Shown here in pieces: positions 1-7,445 of a DNA stretch of 64,000 bases. Under the pieces are notes generated by a model. The model saw only the letters and a program-made list of their open reading frames with translations. It did not search any database and was not told the origin of the DNA. Source of the stretch: Nocardiopsis kunsanensis DSM 44524 (GTDB lineage Bacteria; Actinomycetota; Actinomycetes; Streptosporangiales; Streptosporangiaceae); NCBI RefSeq assembly GCF_000340965.1, contig NZ_ANAY01000014.1:1-64000 (forward strand). Reading direction: 5' to 3'. The translations under genes were made by a program, and so were the position numbers. Within the stretch, counting starts at the first letter, position 1. Each line of letters begins with the position of its first letter.

Positions 1-184
1 GCCCACTGGCCACCGCGGCCTGAGCACACCCGGGTGAACGTTTCCGGCCACAGCACTAGGTCGGCGACAGGCTCTACCCCGGAGCTTCCCCGGACCGGCC
101 GGGTTCTCACCGGTAAGACGTACCGGCCCCTTCCTGATGCCGTCCCCGTCCCACTTTCCGTACCCTTTAGGAGGAGGCGCTCTC

Positions 185-2644
185 ATGCAGGCCAAAGAAA
201 CCACGTTCCAAGCATTGGTCGAGGGCACCCGGCAGTTCCAGATTCCGCTGTACCAGCGCCCCTATTCGTGGGGTAAGGAAGAGCTCGACCGGCTCTGGGA
301 CGATCTCACCGAACAGGTGGCCACCGACGTGGCAGCGGAGAATTCGGGCAGATCCGCCGCGTCCCACTTCATCGGTTCGGTCGTCCTCGCTCCGCAGGTG
401 TCTTTCGTCAGCAAGCTGAACCGGATCCTGGTCATTGACGGCCAGCAGCGGCTCACGACGCTGTCCATCGCCCTGGCAGCGATTCGCGACCGGCTTAGCG
501 CAGTCGAGGTCCTGGAGGCGGACGATTTCAGCGGTGCGGACAAGATCGACGGTGTGTACCTGATCAACCGGTTCGAGAAGAAGGACGACAGGTACCGCAT
601 CTCCCCCACCCAGGTCGACCGGGCCTCCTACAACGCCATTGTTCGTAGGGAAGTGGACGCGGGCTCCGACGACAACGTCGGTTTCGCCTACAACTACTTC
701 TCGCGCATGGTCGCCGACCACAAGGAGGAAGATCTCCAGCGGTTGGAGGAGACCATCGGTCATCGCATGACCCTGGTGGAGATCCTGGCGGAGAAGGACG
801 ACAACGTCTACCGGATCTTCGAGTCGCTGAACAACACCGGTAAGAGCCTGAGCCAGACCGATCTGCTGCGCAATCACGTCTTCATGCTTCTTCCCGAGAG
901 CGACGAGGAAGTCTACGACGAGGTCTGGTTGCCCATGCAGGAGGAGTTGGGCCCTGACCAGCTGGAGACCCTGGCCTGGCTGGACCTGGTGCTACGCGGC
1001 GACGACCGGGCCAAGCAGAGCGAGGTCTACCACGGGCAGAAGGCACGCCTGGAAAAGGTGGCCCTGGACGGGGGCGAGCAGGCGTTGCGCGCAGAACTGC
1101 AACAGTTGAGGCGGCGCGGCCAACTCCTCCAGCGTGTCATCGACCCCGGGTACGAGGACCATCCGGAATTGGCCGCGATCCTGCAGCGGTTGGTCGACTG
1201 GGGCAACATGATCTACCGGCCGCTCGCTCTGCATCTGCTGGTGCTCCGCGACCAGGGGCACGCCGACACCGAGGAGCTGATCAGGGCCCTGGGTTACGTG
1301 GAGAGTTTCATGGTGAGGCGGATGATCGCGGGTGTTCCCACCCAGGGGCTCAACCGCATCTTCATGTCCTCGCCCAAGGAGATCCCTCCCGGCGGATCCG
1401 TGTCCGACTCCGTGCACCGCTACCTGTCGGATCCTCGGCGGCGCTGGCCCACCGACCGCATCCTGGACGAGGCCGTGGCCACGCGTAACTTCTACTGGTC
1501 CGGCCGTGGACCGCAACGCACATACGTACTGCGCAGGCTGGAGGAGAGCTTCGGTTCCCCCGAACCGGTCGACTTCACCAAGGCCCGGCTGAGCATCGAG
1601 CACGTGCTTCCGCAGAAGCCGACCGAAAAATGGCATGCGCTCCTGAGCACCCAGTCCGACCCCGGTGAGAGCGGGGAAGAGCTGCACACGCGGTTGCTGC
1701 ACACGCTGGGCAACCTCACCCTGACCGCGCAGAACGCCAAGCTCTCCAACCACATGTTCGACCGCAAGCGGGGCATCTTCGACTCCAGTGCGCTCCGGAT
1801 GAACCGGGAGATCGCGGAGGTCGCGAGCTGGGGCCGCCCCGAGATCGAAGAGCGCGCCGCCGAGCTGGCCGAACGCGCCAAGGTCCTGTGGCCGGCCCCG
1901 CTGGACGCGGGACAGGATCGGGGATTGTTGGAGGAAGCCTCCGGGAAGCGGATCGGCGAGGCGTTGGCCATGGTGGCCTCGGAGAACTGGACCACGCATC
2001 GGGAACTGGCGCTGTTGGCGAGCACCCGTCCAGCGACCGTGGCCACGTACTTGGCCGAGCACGAGGACGCCCCGCACCGGGACCGCGCCTTCGCCGACAC
2101 CGCGGCGGCCGAGCAGGCCGGTATGCCTCATGACCGGTTCGTTCCGGCCGCCACGCTGGCCGAACTGACGGGGCTGGACATCGACAGGGCGGTCGAGCGT
2201 GAGCGCCGCTTCCGTGAACAACTGGTGGAGAACCGATCGGCCGGGACCACCAGGGCGGTCCTGGAGCTCATCGACGGCTGGGACGGCCTGGGTGGAGCGC
2301 TGAGGTGGGGTGAAGGGGCCGAGACCAGCTGCTTCATGCTGACCTGGGACCAGCTGACGTCTTCGCACGAACGGTGGGCCCTGACTCTCTACCCCAAGAT
2401 GGGTACGGCCGAGGTGGTCTTCCAGCACCTGCACAGCCGTCCACCGTTCGACACGGTGGGCATGCGCCGCCAACTGCTCGACCGGTTCAACGCCGTCCCG
2501 GGGATCGCTCTGCCCGAGGACGCGCTCGACCGCCGGCCGAACTTCCGGTTGGAGTCGCTGTCCGGTGACGGCGGGCAGCAGGTCTTGGAGGTGCTCGCGT
2601 GGTTCCGTGAGCGCTGCAAGGAATGGCTGGCCACGCAGGGGTGA
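185..2644 (+). CDS. GmrSD-type DUF262/DUF1524 restriction protein
   Basis: Predicted type IV (modification-dependent) restriction enzyme of the GmrSD family, with both halves in one 819-aa chain. The N-terminal DUF262 (GmrS-like, NTP-binding) part shows PLYQRPYSWG, VIDGQQRLTTLSIAL and FESLNNTGKSLSQTDLLRN. The DUF1524 (GmrD-like, HNH nuclease) part starts near residue 465 with SIEHVLPQ, followed by TLGNLTLTAQNAKLSN, which supplies the expected His and Asn. A further C-terminal region of about 250 aa is unassigned. The start is the ATG at 185 because AGGAGGAGG lies 7 bp upstream (169-177). It stands alone, without a methylase, as expected for this class. Known GmrSD enzymes cut DNA with modified cytosines; the substrate here is inferred only. 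Confidence 0.85.
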   Translation: MQAKETTFQALVEGTRQFQIPLYQRPYSWGKEELDRLWDDLTEQVATDVAAENSGRSAASHFIGSVVLAPQVSFVSKLNRILVIDGQQRLTTLSIALAAIRDRLSAVEVLEADDFSGADKIDGVYLINRFEKKDDRYRISPTQVDRASYNAIVRREVDAGSDDNVGFAYNYFSRMVADHKEEDLQRLEETIGHRMTLVEILAEKDDNVYRIFESLNNTGKSLSQTDLLRNHVFMLLPESDEEVYDEVWLPMQEELGPDQLETLAWLDLVLRGDDRAKQSEVYHGQKARLEKVALDGGEQALRAELQQLRRRGQLLQRVIDPGYEDHPELAAILQRLVDWGNMIYRPLALHLLVLRDQGHADTEELIRALGYVESFMVRRMIAGVPTQGLNRIFMSSPKEIPPGGSVSDSVHRYLSDPRRRWPTDRILDEAVATRNFYWSGRGPQRTYVLRRLEESFGSPEPVDFTKARLSIEHVLPQKPTEKWHALLSTQSDPGESGEELHTRLLHTLGNLTLTAQNAKLSNHMFDRKRGIFDSSALRMNREIAEVASWGRPEIEERAAELAERAKVLWPAPLDAGQDRGLLEEASGKRIGEALAMVASENWTTHRELALLASTRPATVATYLAEHEDAPHRDRAFADTAAAEQAGMPHDRFVPAATLAELTGLDIDRAVERERRFREQLVENRSAGTTRAVLELIDGWDGLGGALRWGEGAETSCFMLTWDQLTSSHERWALTLYPKMGTAEVVFQHLHSRPPFDTVGMRRQLLDRFNAVPGIALPEDALDRRPNFRLESLSGDGGQQVLEVLAWFRERCKEWLATQG

Positions 2645-2764
2645 CCGGCCCCGAACCGTCCCGTCCCACACCCCCTCGATCACACGCGGGGCCTTACCCC
2701 TGGTCACACGGCAGTTGACCGCATAACTTCGTGGTACGGGGTACCTGGCGTCGAGGGGGCACAC

Positions 2765-3448
2765 ATGGGTTCGGCCACTGTTCTCGACCTACCGTTCACC
2801 GGACGGTGGTTGGTCCGCAACAGCCCGCTGCGGCGCGTGCCCAGTCATGGCACGGAGTCGCTCGCCGACCGCTACGCCATCGACTTCGTCGGGGTCGACG
2901 AGCAGAACCAGAGCGTGCGGGCGCGGGACTGGCGCAGCGTGCTGGCCACGGAGCCGCCGGAGCGCTTCTTCTCCCACGGCCGTCCGGTCCTGTCACCGCT
3001 CGACGGCGTGGTCATGGCCGCGCACGACGGGGAGGAGGACCACGAGGCGCACCGGTCGGTCGTGGCCCGGGTGCCCTACGCGTGGAACCGGTCCTCCCGG
3101 GAGGCGCGGGGTGTTCCGGCCATGGTCGGCAATTACGTGGTCGTGGCCTACCCCGACATGTCGTCCCACATCCTCCTCGCGCAGCTGCGCCGGGGTTCGT
3201 TGCGTGTGACGGTCGGCGACCAGGTCGGTGCCGGCCAGCAGGTCGCCGAATGCGGGAGCAGCGGCAACGCGCACCAGCCCCACCTGCACCTGCAGGCGAT
3301 GGACGGGCCGGACCCGGTTCAGGCACGGGGGTTGCCGGTGTCCTTCTGCGATTTCCGGGAGTGGGTCCACGGGCTGGATCCGTCTTACACCGTGGAGGCC
3401 GGTCTGCCGGGTGAGTACTCGGTCGTCGAACCGCTCTCCCGGCGCTGA
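2765..3448 (+). CDS. M23 (LytM)-like peptidase-domain protein
   Basis: A 227-aa protein with the LytM/M23 metallopeptidase fold signature. HGTESLADRYAIDF gives the first His and Asp ligands, and AHQPHLHLQ carries the HxH motif. PVLSPLDGVVMAAHDG, GNYVVVAYPD and GDQVGAGQQVAECGSSGN are the usual beta-strand and turn motifs between them. No signal peptide or membrane segment is visible, so export of a cell-wall hydrolase is not evident; it may act inside the cell or be a non-hydrolytic member. The ATG at 2765 follows a purine-rich GAGGGGG. The upstream and downstream genes have no obvious functional link. Confidence 0.7.
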   Translation: MGSATVLDLPFTGRWLVRNSPLRRVPSHGTESLADRYAIDFVGVDEQNQSVRARDWRSVLATEPPERFFSHGRPVLSPLDGVVMAAHDGEEDHEAHRSVVARVPYAWNRSSREARGVPAMVGNYVVVAYPDMSSHILLAQLRRGSLRVTVGDQVGAGQQVAECGSSGNAHQPHLHLQAMDGPDPVQARGLPVSFCDFREWVHGLDPSYTVEAGLPGEYSVVEPLSRR

Positions 3449-3505
3449 CACCGTCCCGGCCGGGCGGTGCTGTCGGCACCCCCTGGTTTTCACAAGAGCC
3501 CCTCG

Positions 3506-3511
3506 TATAAA
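3506..3511 (+). promoter_or_regulatory. Possible -10 element of fdxA
   Basis: TATAAA lies 9 bp before the fdxA ATG in otherwise GC-rich sequence, so transcription would start very close to the start codon. No good -35 is visible at 16-18 bp spacing. Confidence 0.3.
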
Positions 3512-3519
3512 CTCGGGAC

Positions 3520-3867
3520 ATGACTTACGTGATTGCCCAACCGTGCGTGGACGTGCTGGATCGGTCCTGTATCGACGAATGCCCGGTCGACTGCATCTAC
3601 GAGGGCGACCGGATGCTCTACATCCACCCCGACGAGTGCGTGGACTGCGGCGCCTGCGAGCCGGTGTGCCCGGTCGAGGCGATCTACTACGAGGACGACC
3701 TGCCCACGGAGTTCGGGGCCTACCTAGCCGACAACGAGGAGTTCTTCACCCAGCCCCTGCCGGGCCGCGAGGATTCACTGGACTCGCCCGGCGGCGCTTC
3801 GAGGGTCGGTGTGGTCGGCGTGGACACGCCCCTGGTGGCGGGGCTTCCCCCGCAGGCCGCGCAGTGA
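3520..3867 (+). CDS. fdxA: 7Fe ferredoxin (FdxA type)
   Basis: Small cytoplasmic electron carrier of 115 aa. The cysteine pattern is that of bacterial 7Fe ferredoxins: C9-x7-C17-x3-C21-Pro, then C25, then C40-x2-C43-x2-C46-x3-C50-Pro, binding one [3Fe-4S] and one [4Fe-4S] cluster. The acidic tail (EDDLPTEF, YLADNEEFF) is typical of actinobacterial FdxA. Its last 4 bp overlap the start of the next gene, a SufR-like regulator, which suggests co-expression of an Fe-S electron carrier with an Fe-S-sensing regulator. Redox partners are not nearby; the CYP152-like P450 at 17.9 kb belongs to a family that uses H2O2 and would not need it. Confidence 0.9.
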   Translation: MTYVIAQPCVDVLDRSCIDECPVDCIYEGDRMLYIHPDECVDCGACEPVCPVEAIYYEDDLPTEFGAYLADNEEFFTQPLPGREDSLDSPGGASRVGVVGVDTPLVAGLPPQAAQ

Positions 3868-4559
3868 AGAGGCAGGACACGCAGCCCCGGGAGAGCAGGC
3901 AGGCGGGGCCCCGACGGGGCAGCCCCACGGCAGGGCGCCGGGAGCAGGTGTTGCGGCTCCTGCGCGGCGCGGAGCGGCCGTTGGGGATCGCCGAGATCGC
4001 CGAGCGGCTCGGTGTGCACGCCAACACCGCCCGTTTCCACCTGGAGGCCTTGGCCGCGAACGGCCAGGTGGAGCACACCACTTCCGGGCGCGGTGCCCCG
4101 GGGCGGCCCGCTCGCCTGTACCGGCCGGTCCCGGGTATGGACCCGACGGGACCGCGCAGTTATCGGGTGCTGGCCGAAGCGCTGGCCGCGGGTCTGGCCG
4201 GAGAGCCCGACCCCGGCCGCCGGGCGATCGAGGCCGGCCGTTCGTGGGGCCGGTCCCGGGCGGCCGCGGACACGTCCGGGTCGGCCGAGCCGGTGTCGGC
4301 ACTGATGAACCTGCTCGACGAGCTGGGTTTCGCACCCGAGCTGCTCCCCGACGGCGAGGGGCAGCAGATCGGGGTGCACCACTGTCCGTTCCTCGAACTG
4401 GCCACGGAGCGGCCCGACGTGGTGTGCCCCCTGCACCTGGGACTGATGCAGGGGGCGATGGAGGCATGGGGGTCGTCGACCGCGGTCGAGCGGGTCGAGG
4501 CCTTCGTCGAGCCCGACCTGTGCGCGACCCACCTGAGGAGCCCCGCGGAGGTGCCGTGA
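3864..4559 (+). CDS. SufR-like winged-helix transcriptional regulator
   Basis: A 231-aa regulator starting at a GTG that overlaps the fdxA stop (GTGA). An N-terminal winged helix (EQVLRLLRGAERPLGI, AEIAERLGVHANTARFHLEA) is followed by a C-terminal domain with HHCPFLE, VVCPLHLG and PDLCATHL. These cysteines resemble the Fe-S ligands of the SufR/COG2345 family. In that family the iron-sulfur cluster controls DNA binding, usually at suf operons or related Fe-S genes. Coupling to fdxA supports an Fe-S or redox role, but the target is unknown and no operator was identified. Confidence 0.75.
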   Translation: MKRQDTQPRESRQAGPRRGSPTAGRREQVLRLLRGAERPLGIAEIAERLGVHANTARFHLEALAANGQVEHTTSGRGAPGRPARLYRPVPGMDPTGPRSYRVLAEALAAGLAGEPDPGRRAIEAGRSWGRSRAAADTSGSAEPVSALMNLLDELGFAPELLPDGEGQQIGVHHCPFLELATERPDVVCPLHLGLMQGAMEAWGSSTAVERVEAFVEPDLCATHLRSPAEVP

Positions 4560-4592
4560 GGGCTCGAGACACGGGGAGCCCACACGGCGGAG

Positions 4593-4621
4593 GTCCGGGC
4601 CGGAGGACGGACGGCCCGGAC
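4593..4621. terminator. Hairpin between convergent genes
   Basis: Perfect 10-bp inverted repeat GTCCGGGCCG / CGGCCCGGAC with a 9-nt loop, lying between the regulator gene (+) and the end of the nic operon (-). It could stop transcription from both sides; there is no T-run. Confidence 0.6.
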
Positions 4622-4635
4622 ACGGCACTGCGGCC

Positions 4636-5511
4636 TCAGGCCTTCGGCATCGAGGCCAGCGACTCGCGCACGGCGGTCATCGCCCCTTCGGGGGCGTCCC
4701 AGAAGATCATGTGGCCGGCGCCTTCGACCCCGACCAGTTCCGCTCCGGGGTGGGCCTCCGCCGCTTCCTTCACTCCGGCCGCGTCCACGACCGGGCTGTC
4801 CGCTCCGTACACGAGCGTGGTCGGCTGCGGGACCGAGCCCCAGTAGTCGAAGAAGTCCTCCGCCTCGAAACCGCGGTGGGTGGCGTCGATCGACTCGGTG
4901 GCACAGCTGGCCAGCCAGCGCGCCCGCAGCTCGCGCTCGCGCAGCGACCAGCGCGGCCAGAAACCGGCCACCTCCTCGGCGTCGGTACCGCGCTGGGCCT
5001 GCTGCAGCTGCTTGCGGAAGGCCTCCAACGTGGTGGGGTAGGGCGCGCGCCCCGGCCCGCTCATCGGCGGGTCGACCAGGATCGACCCGGTGTAGGCGGC
5101 GCCGGGTCGGACCGCGGCGGCCGCGGCGATCCGCGCGCCCAGCGAGTGCCCCAGCAGGACCGTCCGGCCCAGCCCCAGCCCTTCGACCGCGGCCTCGACG
5201 TCGTCGGCGTAGGCGCTCAGGCTGTAGTCGCCGTCGCCCGGGGCGTCGGACAGGCCCCGGCCCCGCAGGTCCACGACCACGGGCCGGGCCACGTCGGTGA
5301 GTCGGCGGGCGACGAAGTCCATCGAGATCGCGGGGCTGGTGATCCCGGGCAGGATCAGTAGGCTGGGCCGCTCATCGGTCCCGGAGGCCTGCTCGAGGGC
5401 CCCGTAGTCGAGCGCGTGCAGCCGGAGGCCGCCCGAGCGGAACCAGCGTCCGACGGCAGGGACGTCAGCGAGGTCGGCGAGGGCCTCCTGGTGGATCGGT
5501 CTTTCGGACAT
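4636..5511 (-). CDS. nicD: Alpha/beta hydrolase, likely N-formylmaleamate deformylase
   Basis: A 291-aa alpha/beta hydrolase with the nucleophile elbow GHSLGAR, an oxyanion-side LILPGITSPA, DLRGRGLSDAPG and a late GAGHMIFWD catalytic His. In nicotinate degradation NicD hydrolyses N-formylmaleamate to formate and maleamate, and this is the last gene of a cluster that holds every other step. The fold alone does not fix the substrate, so the assignment leans on context. The ATG at 5511 is preceded by AGGAGG. The gene ends 15 bp from a hairpin that closes the operon. Confidence 0.75.
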   Translation of the reverse strand: MSERPIHQEALADLADVPAVGRWFRSGGLRLHALDYGALEQASGTDERPSLLILPGITSPAISMDFVARRLTDVARPVVVDLRGRGLSDAPGDGDYSLSAYADDVEAAVEGLGLGRTVLLGHSLGARIAAAAAVRPGAAYTGSILVDPPMSGPGRAPYPTTLEAFRKQLQQAQRGTDAEEVAGFWPRWSLRERELRARWLASCATESIDATHRGFEAEDFFDYWGSVPQPTTLVYGADSPVVDAAGVKEAAEAHPGAELVGVEGAGHMIFWDAPEGAMTAVRESLASMPKA

Positions 5512-5546
5512 GGTCGTTTCCTCCTGGAGACGGGGTCGGGGCCGGC

Positions 5547-6203
5547 TCATGCCCGGGCCTGGGAGAGGTAGGTGCGGGCGTCGTCGAGCCCGATGACGTC
5601 GGCGTACTTGGCGTCCAGGTCGAACAGGGCCGCCTCCTGGGGGCCCTCGGCCCGGTCCCCCACGCAGTCGCGCGGGACGAGGGCGGAGAAACCCGCCTGT
5701 ACGGCGTCCACGGCGGTGGCGCGCACGCACCCGCTCGTGGTCGCGCCGCACACGAGAAGCGTGTCTCTCTGAAGCCCGGTGAGCATGGTGGCCAGTGGTG
5801 TGCCGGCGAAGGCCGAGGCGCCCTTCTTCACGATGAGGGGGTCGCGGTCGCCGCGCGTGAGCCGCGGGTCGAGTTCCACGGCCGCGCTGCCCTCGCGCAT
5901 CCCGCGCATGCCCGGTGCCTTGTCCAGCCACCGGTACCAGTCGCCGGCGAGCTCTTCCTCGGAGTAGGCGATGACGGTGTAGATGACCGGGACCGAGGCG
6001 GCGTGGGCGCTCTCCACCAGGCGGGCGGTGGAGTCCACGGTCGGGGTGAGGTCGGCGCCGCTGGGGAAGCCGGGTTCGGTGAACCCGCGGCTCAGGTCGA
6101 CCACGACCACTGCGGGGCGTGCACCTCGCCGTACCTGGGAGCCGAACCCGGCCTGGGCGTAGGTGTCGGCCGTCGAGTCACCGTAGGTGTCCAGCTCAGC
6201 CAC
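5547..6203 (-). CDS. nicF: Isochorismatase-family amidase, likely maleamate amidohydrolase
   Basis: A 218-aa cysteine hydrolase of the isochorismatase superfamily. The catalytic triad is visible: Asp in VVVVDLSRGF, Lys in LIVKKGASAF and Cys in CGATTSGCVRATAVDA. NicF converts maleamate to maleate and ammonia, between NicD and NicE; N-carbamoylsarcosine amidohydrolase is the nearest alternative by sequence type. The start is a GTG at 6203 that overlaps the CoxG-like gene by 8 bp, with GGAGG upstream. Its place between nicD and the dehydrogenase genes supports the nicotinate role. Confidence 0.82.
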   Translation of the reverse strand: MAELDTYGDSTADTYAQAGFGSQVRRGARPAVVVVDLSRGFTEPGFPSGADLTPTVDSTARLVESAHAASVPVIYTVIAYSEEELAGDWYRWLDKAPGMRGMREGSAAVELDPRLTRGDRDPLIVKKGASAFAGTPLATMLTGLQRDTLLVCGATTSGCVRATAVDAVQAGFSALVPRDCVGDRAEGPQEAALFDLDAKYADVIGLDDARTYLSQARA

Positions 6204-6912
6204 GGCGGACCTCCTTCAGCAGAGCGATCTGTTTGGACTGGGAGGCGAGCTTGCCGAGCAGCAGGCCCTGCAGCACGCCGACGGCGAAGGCGCCCACGTA
6301 CGGGAGTACCTTCTTCGTCCTCGGGCCCACGAGCAGGCCCAGGCCGTCGAGCTCGTCCCCGGCCGGCGCGGGAGCGGGGGCGGCGGCAGCAGCCGCATCG
6401 GCGGGCCCGGCCTGGGGCGGGACCTGCCCCGCCGGGGCGGAGGCAGCGGCGGCGAGCGCGGGGCCCGAGCCCTCACGCAGCATCCGGGAGAGGTTGTCGG
6501 CGAACTGCTGGAGCAGCCGGTCGGAGACGGCCCCGATGGCGGCCTTGCCGAACTGGGCGATCTTGCCGCGGATCAGCAGGTCGGCCTCGATGTTGAGGAC
6601 GCAGCCGCCCTCGCGTTCGACGACACCGAGGGTCACCGCTGCTTCGGCGTCACCGCTGCCGCCGGCCTCGGAGCCGCGTGCCTGCACCCGCAGCGTGCGC
6701 TGCTCGGCGTCGACGTCGAGGAAACGCACGGTTCCGGAGTAGGCGGCGCTGATCGGGCCGACCTTGACCTTGACGTTTCCCTGGTAGGTGTCGCCGTCCC
6801 GGCCGTCCAGTGCCGCTCCGGGAACGCAGGTCACGATCCGTTCGACGTCGTTGACCGCGGTGAAGACCTCCTCGGGGGAGGCCTCGACGAAGGTGCTCTT
6901 CTCCAGGATCAT
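6196..6912 (-). CDS. CoxG/SRPBCC-like protein of the molybdenum hydroxylase
   Basis: A 238-aa protein with an N-terminal SRPBCC/CoxG domain (ATPEEVF-like start EASPEEVFTAVNDVERI, CVPGAALDG, GKIAQFGKAAIGAVSDRLLQ), an Ala/Pro-rich linker and a C-terminal hydrophobic helix (YVGAFAVGVLQGLLLGKLA). CoxG proteins are thought to recruit carbon monoxide dehydrogenase-type molybdenum enzymes to the membrane, and the C-terminal helix fits that. The ATG overlaps the stop of the [2Fe-2S] subunit gene by 4 bp, so the two are translationally coupled. It probably connects nicotinate dehydrogenase to the membrane electron transport chain. Confidence 0.8.
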   Translation of the reverse strand: MILEKSTFVEASPEEVFTAVNDVERIVTCVPGAALDGRDGDTYQGNVKVKVGPISAAYSGTVRFLDVDAEQRTLRVQARGSEAGGSGDAEAAVTLGVVEREGGCVLNIEADLLIRGKIAQFGKAAIGAVSDRLLQQFADNLSRMLREGSGPALAAAASAPAGQVPPQAGPADAAAAAAPAPAPAGDELDGLGLLVGPRTKKVLPYVGAFAVGVLQGLLLGKLASQSKQIALLKEVRRG

Positions 6913-7445
6913 GCCCGGCTCCTCTCATCGGCGGGGTCGTCGGCGGGTCGGCCGCACACGGCGCCGCAGGATGCTCGGCGTTCGTCCGCGCACGCCCCGA
7001 TGGCGTCGACGATGGTCTGATAGCCGGTGCACCGGCACAGGTTGGAGGAGGCCGCCTCGCGGATCTCCTCCCGGGTGGGTTCGGGGTTGTCGGCCAGGAA
7101 GCCTTCGGCCAGCATCAGGAAGCCCGGTGTGCAGAAACCGCACTGCAGGGCGTGGTGCTCGGAGAACTTGCGCTGCAGGTCTCCCAGGCCGTCGGGGCCG
7201 GCGAGCGACTCCACGGTGCGGATCTGCCGCCCTTCCGCCTGCACGGCGAACATCAGGCAGGCGCGTGCCGGTGCCCCGTCGACCAGGATGGTGCAGGCAC
7301 CGCACACGCCGTGTTCGCAGCCCACGTGGGTCCCGGTCAGGTGCAGGTCGTGGCGCAGGACGTCCACCAGTGTGCGGCGTGCCGGGGTGAGCAGTTCGTG
7401 TTCCTCACCGTTGACGGTGAGGGTGATCAGGAGACGGTCGGTCAT
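6909..7445 (-). CDS. Nicotinate dehydrogenase, [2Fe-2S] small subunit
   Basis: A 178-aa small subunit of the xanthine dehydrogenase family. It has a plant-type [2Fe-2S] site (CEHGVCGACTILVDG with a later Cys) and the C-terminal [2Fe-2S] site CGFCTPGF...CRCTGYQ that passes electrons from molybdenum to FAD. A C-terminal extension with two extra cysteines follows. It is coupled by 4-bp overlaps to the large subunit and to the CoxG-like gene. With its neighbours it should hydroxylate nicotinate to 6-hydroxynicotinate. Confidence 0.88.
   Translation of the reverse strand: MTDRLLITLTVNGEEHELLTPARRTLVDVLRHDLHLTGTHVGCEHGVCGACTILVDGAPARACLMFAVQAEGRQIRTVESLAGPDGLGDLQRKFSEHHALQCGFCTPGFLMLAEGFLADNPEPTREEIREAASSNLCRCTGYQTIVDAIGACADERRASCGAVCGRPADDPADERSRA

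Noticed and set aside
992-2764. Long open frame on the minus strand antisense to the GmrSD gene
   Set aside because: Shadow frame of high-GC coding DNA; the sense frame carries DUF262/DUF1524 motifs and a strong ribosome-binding site.
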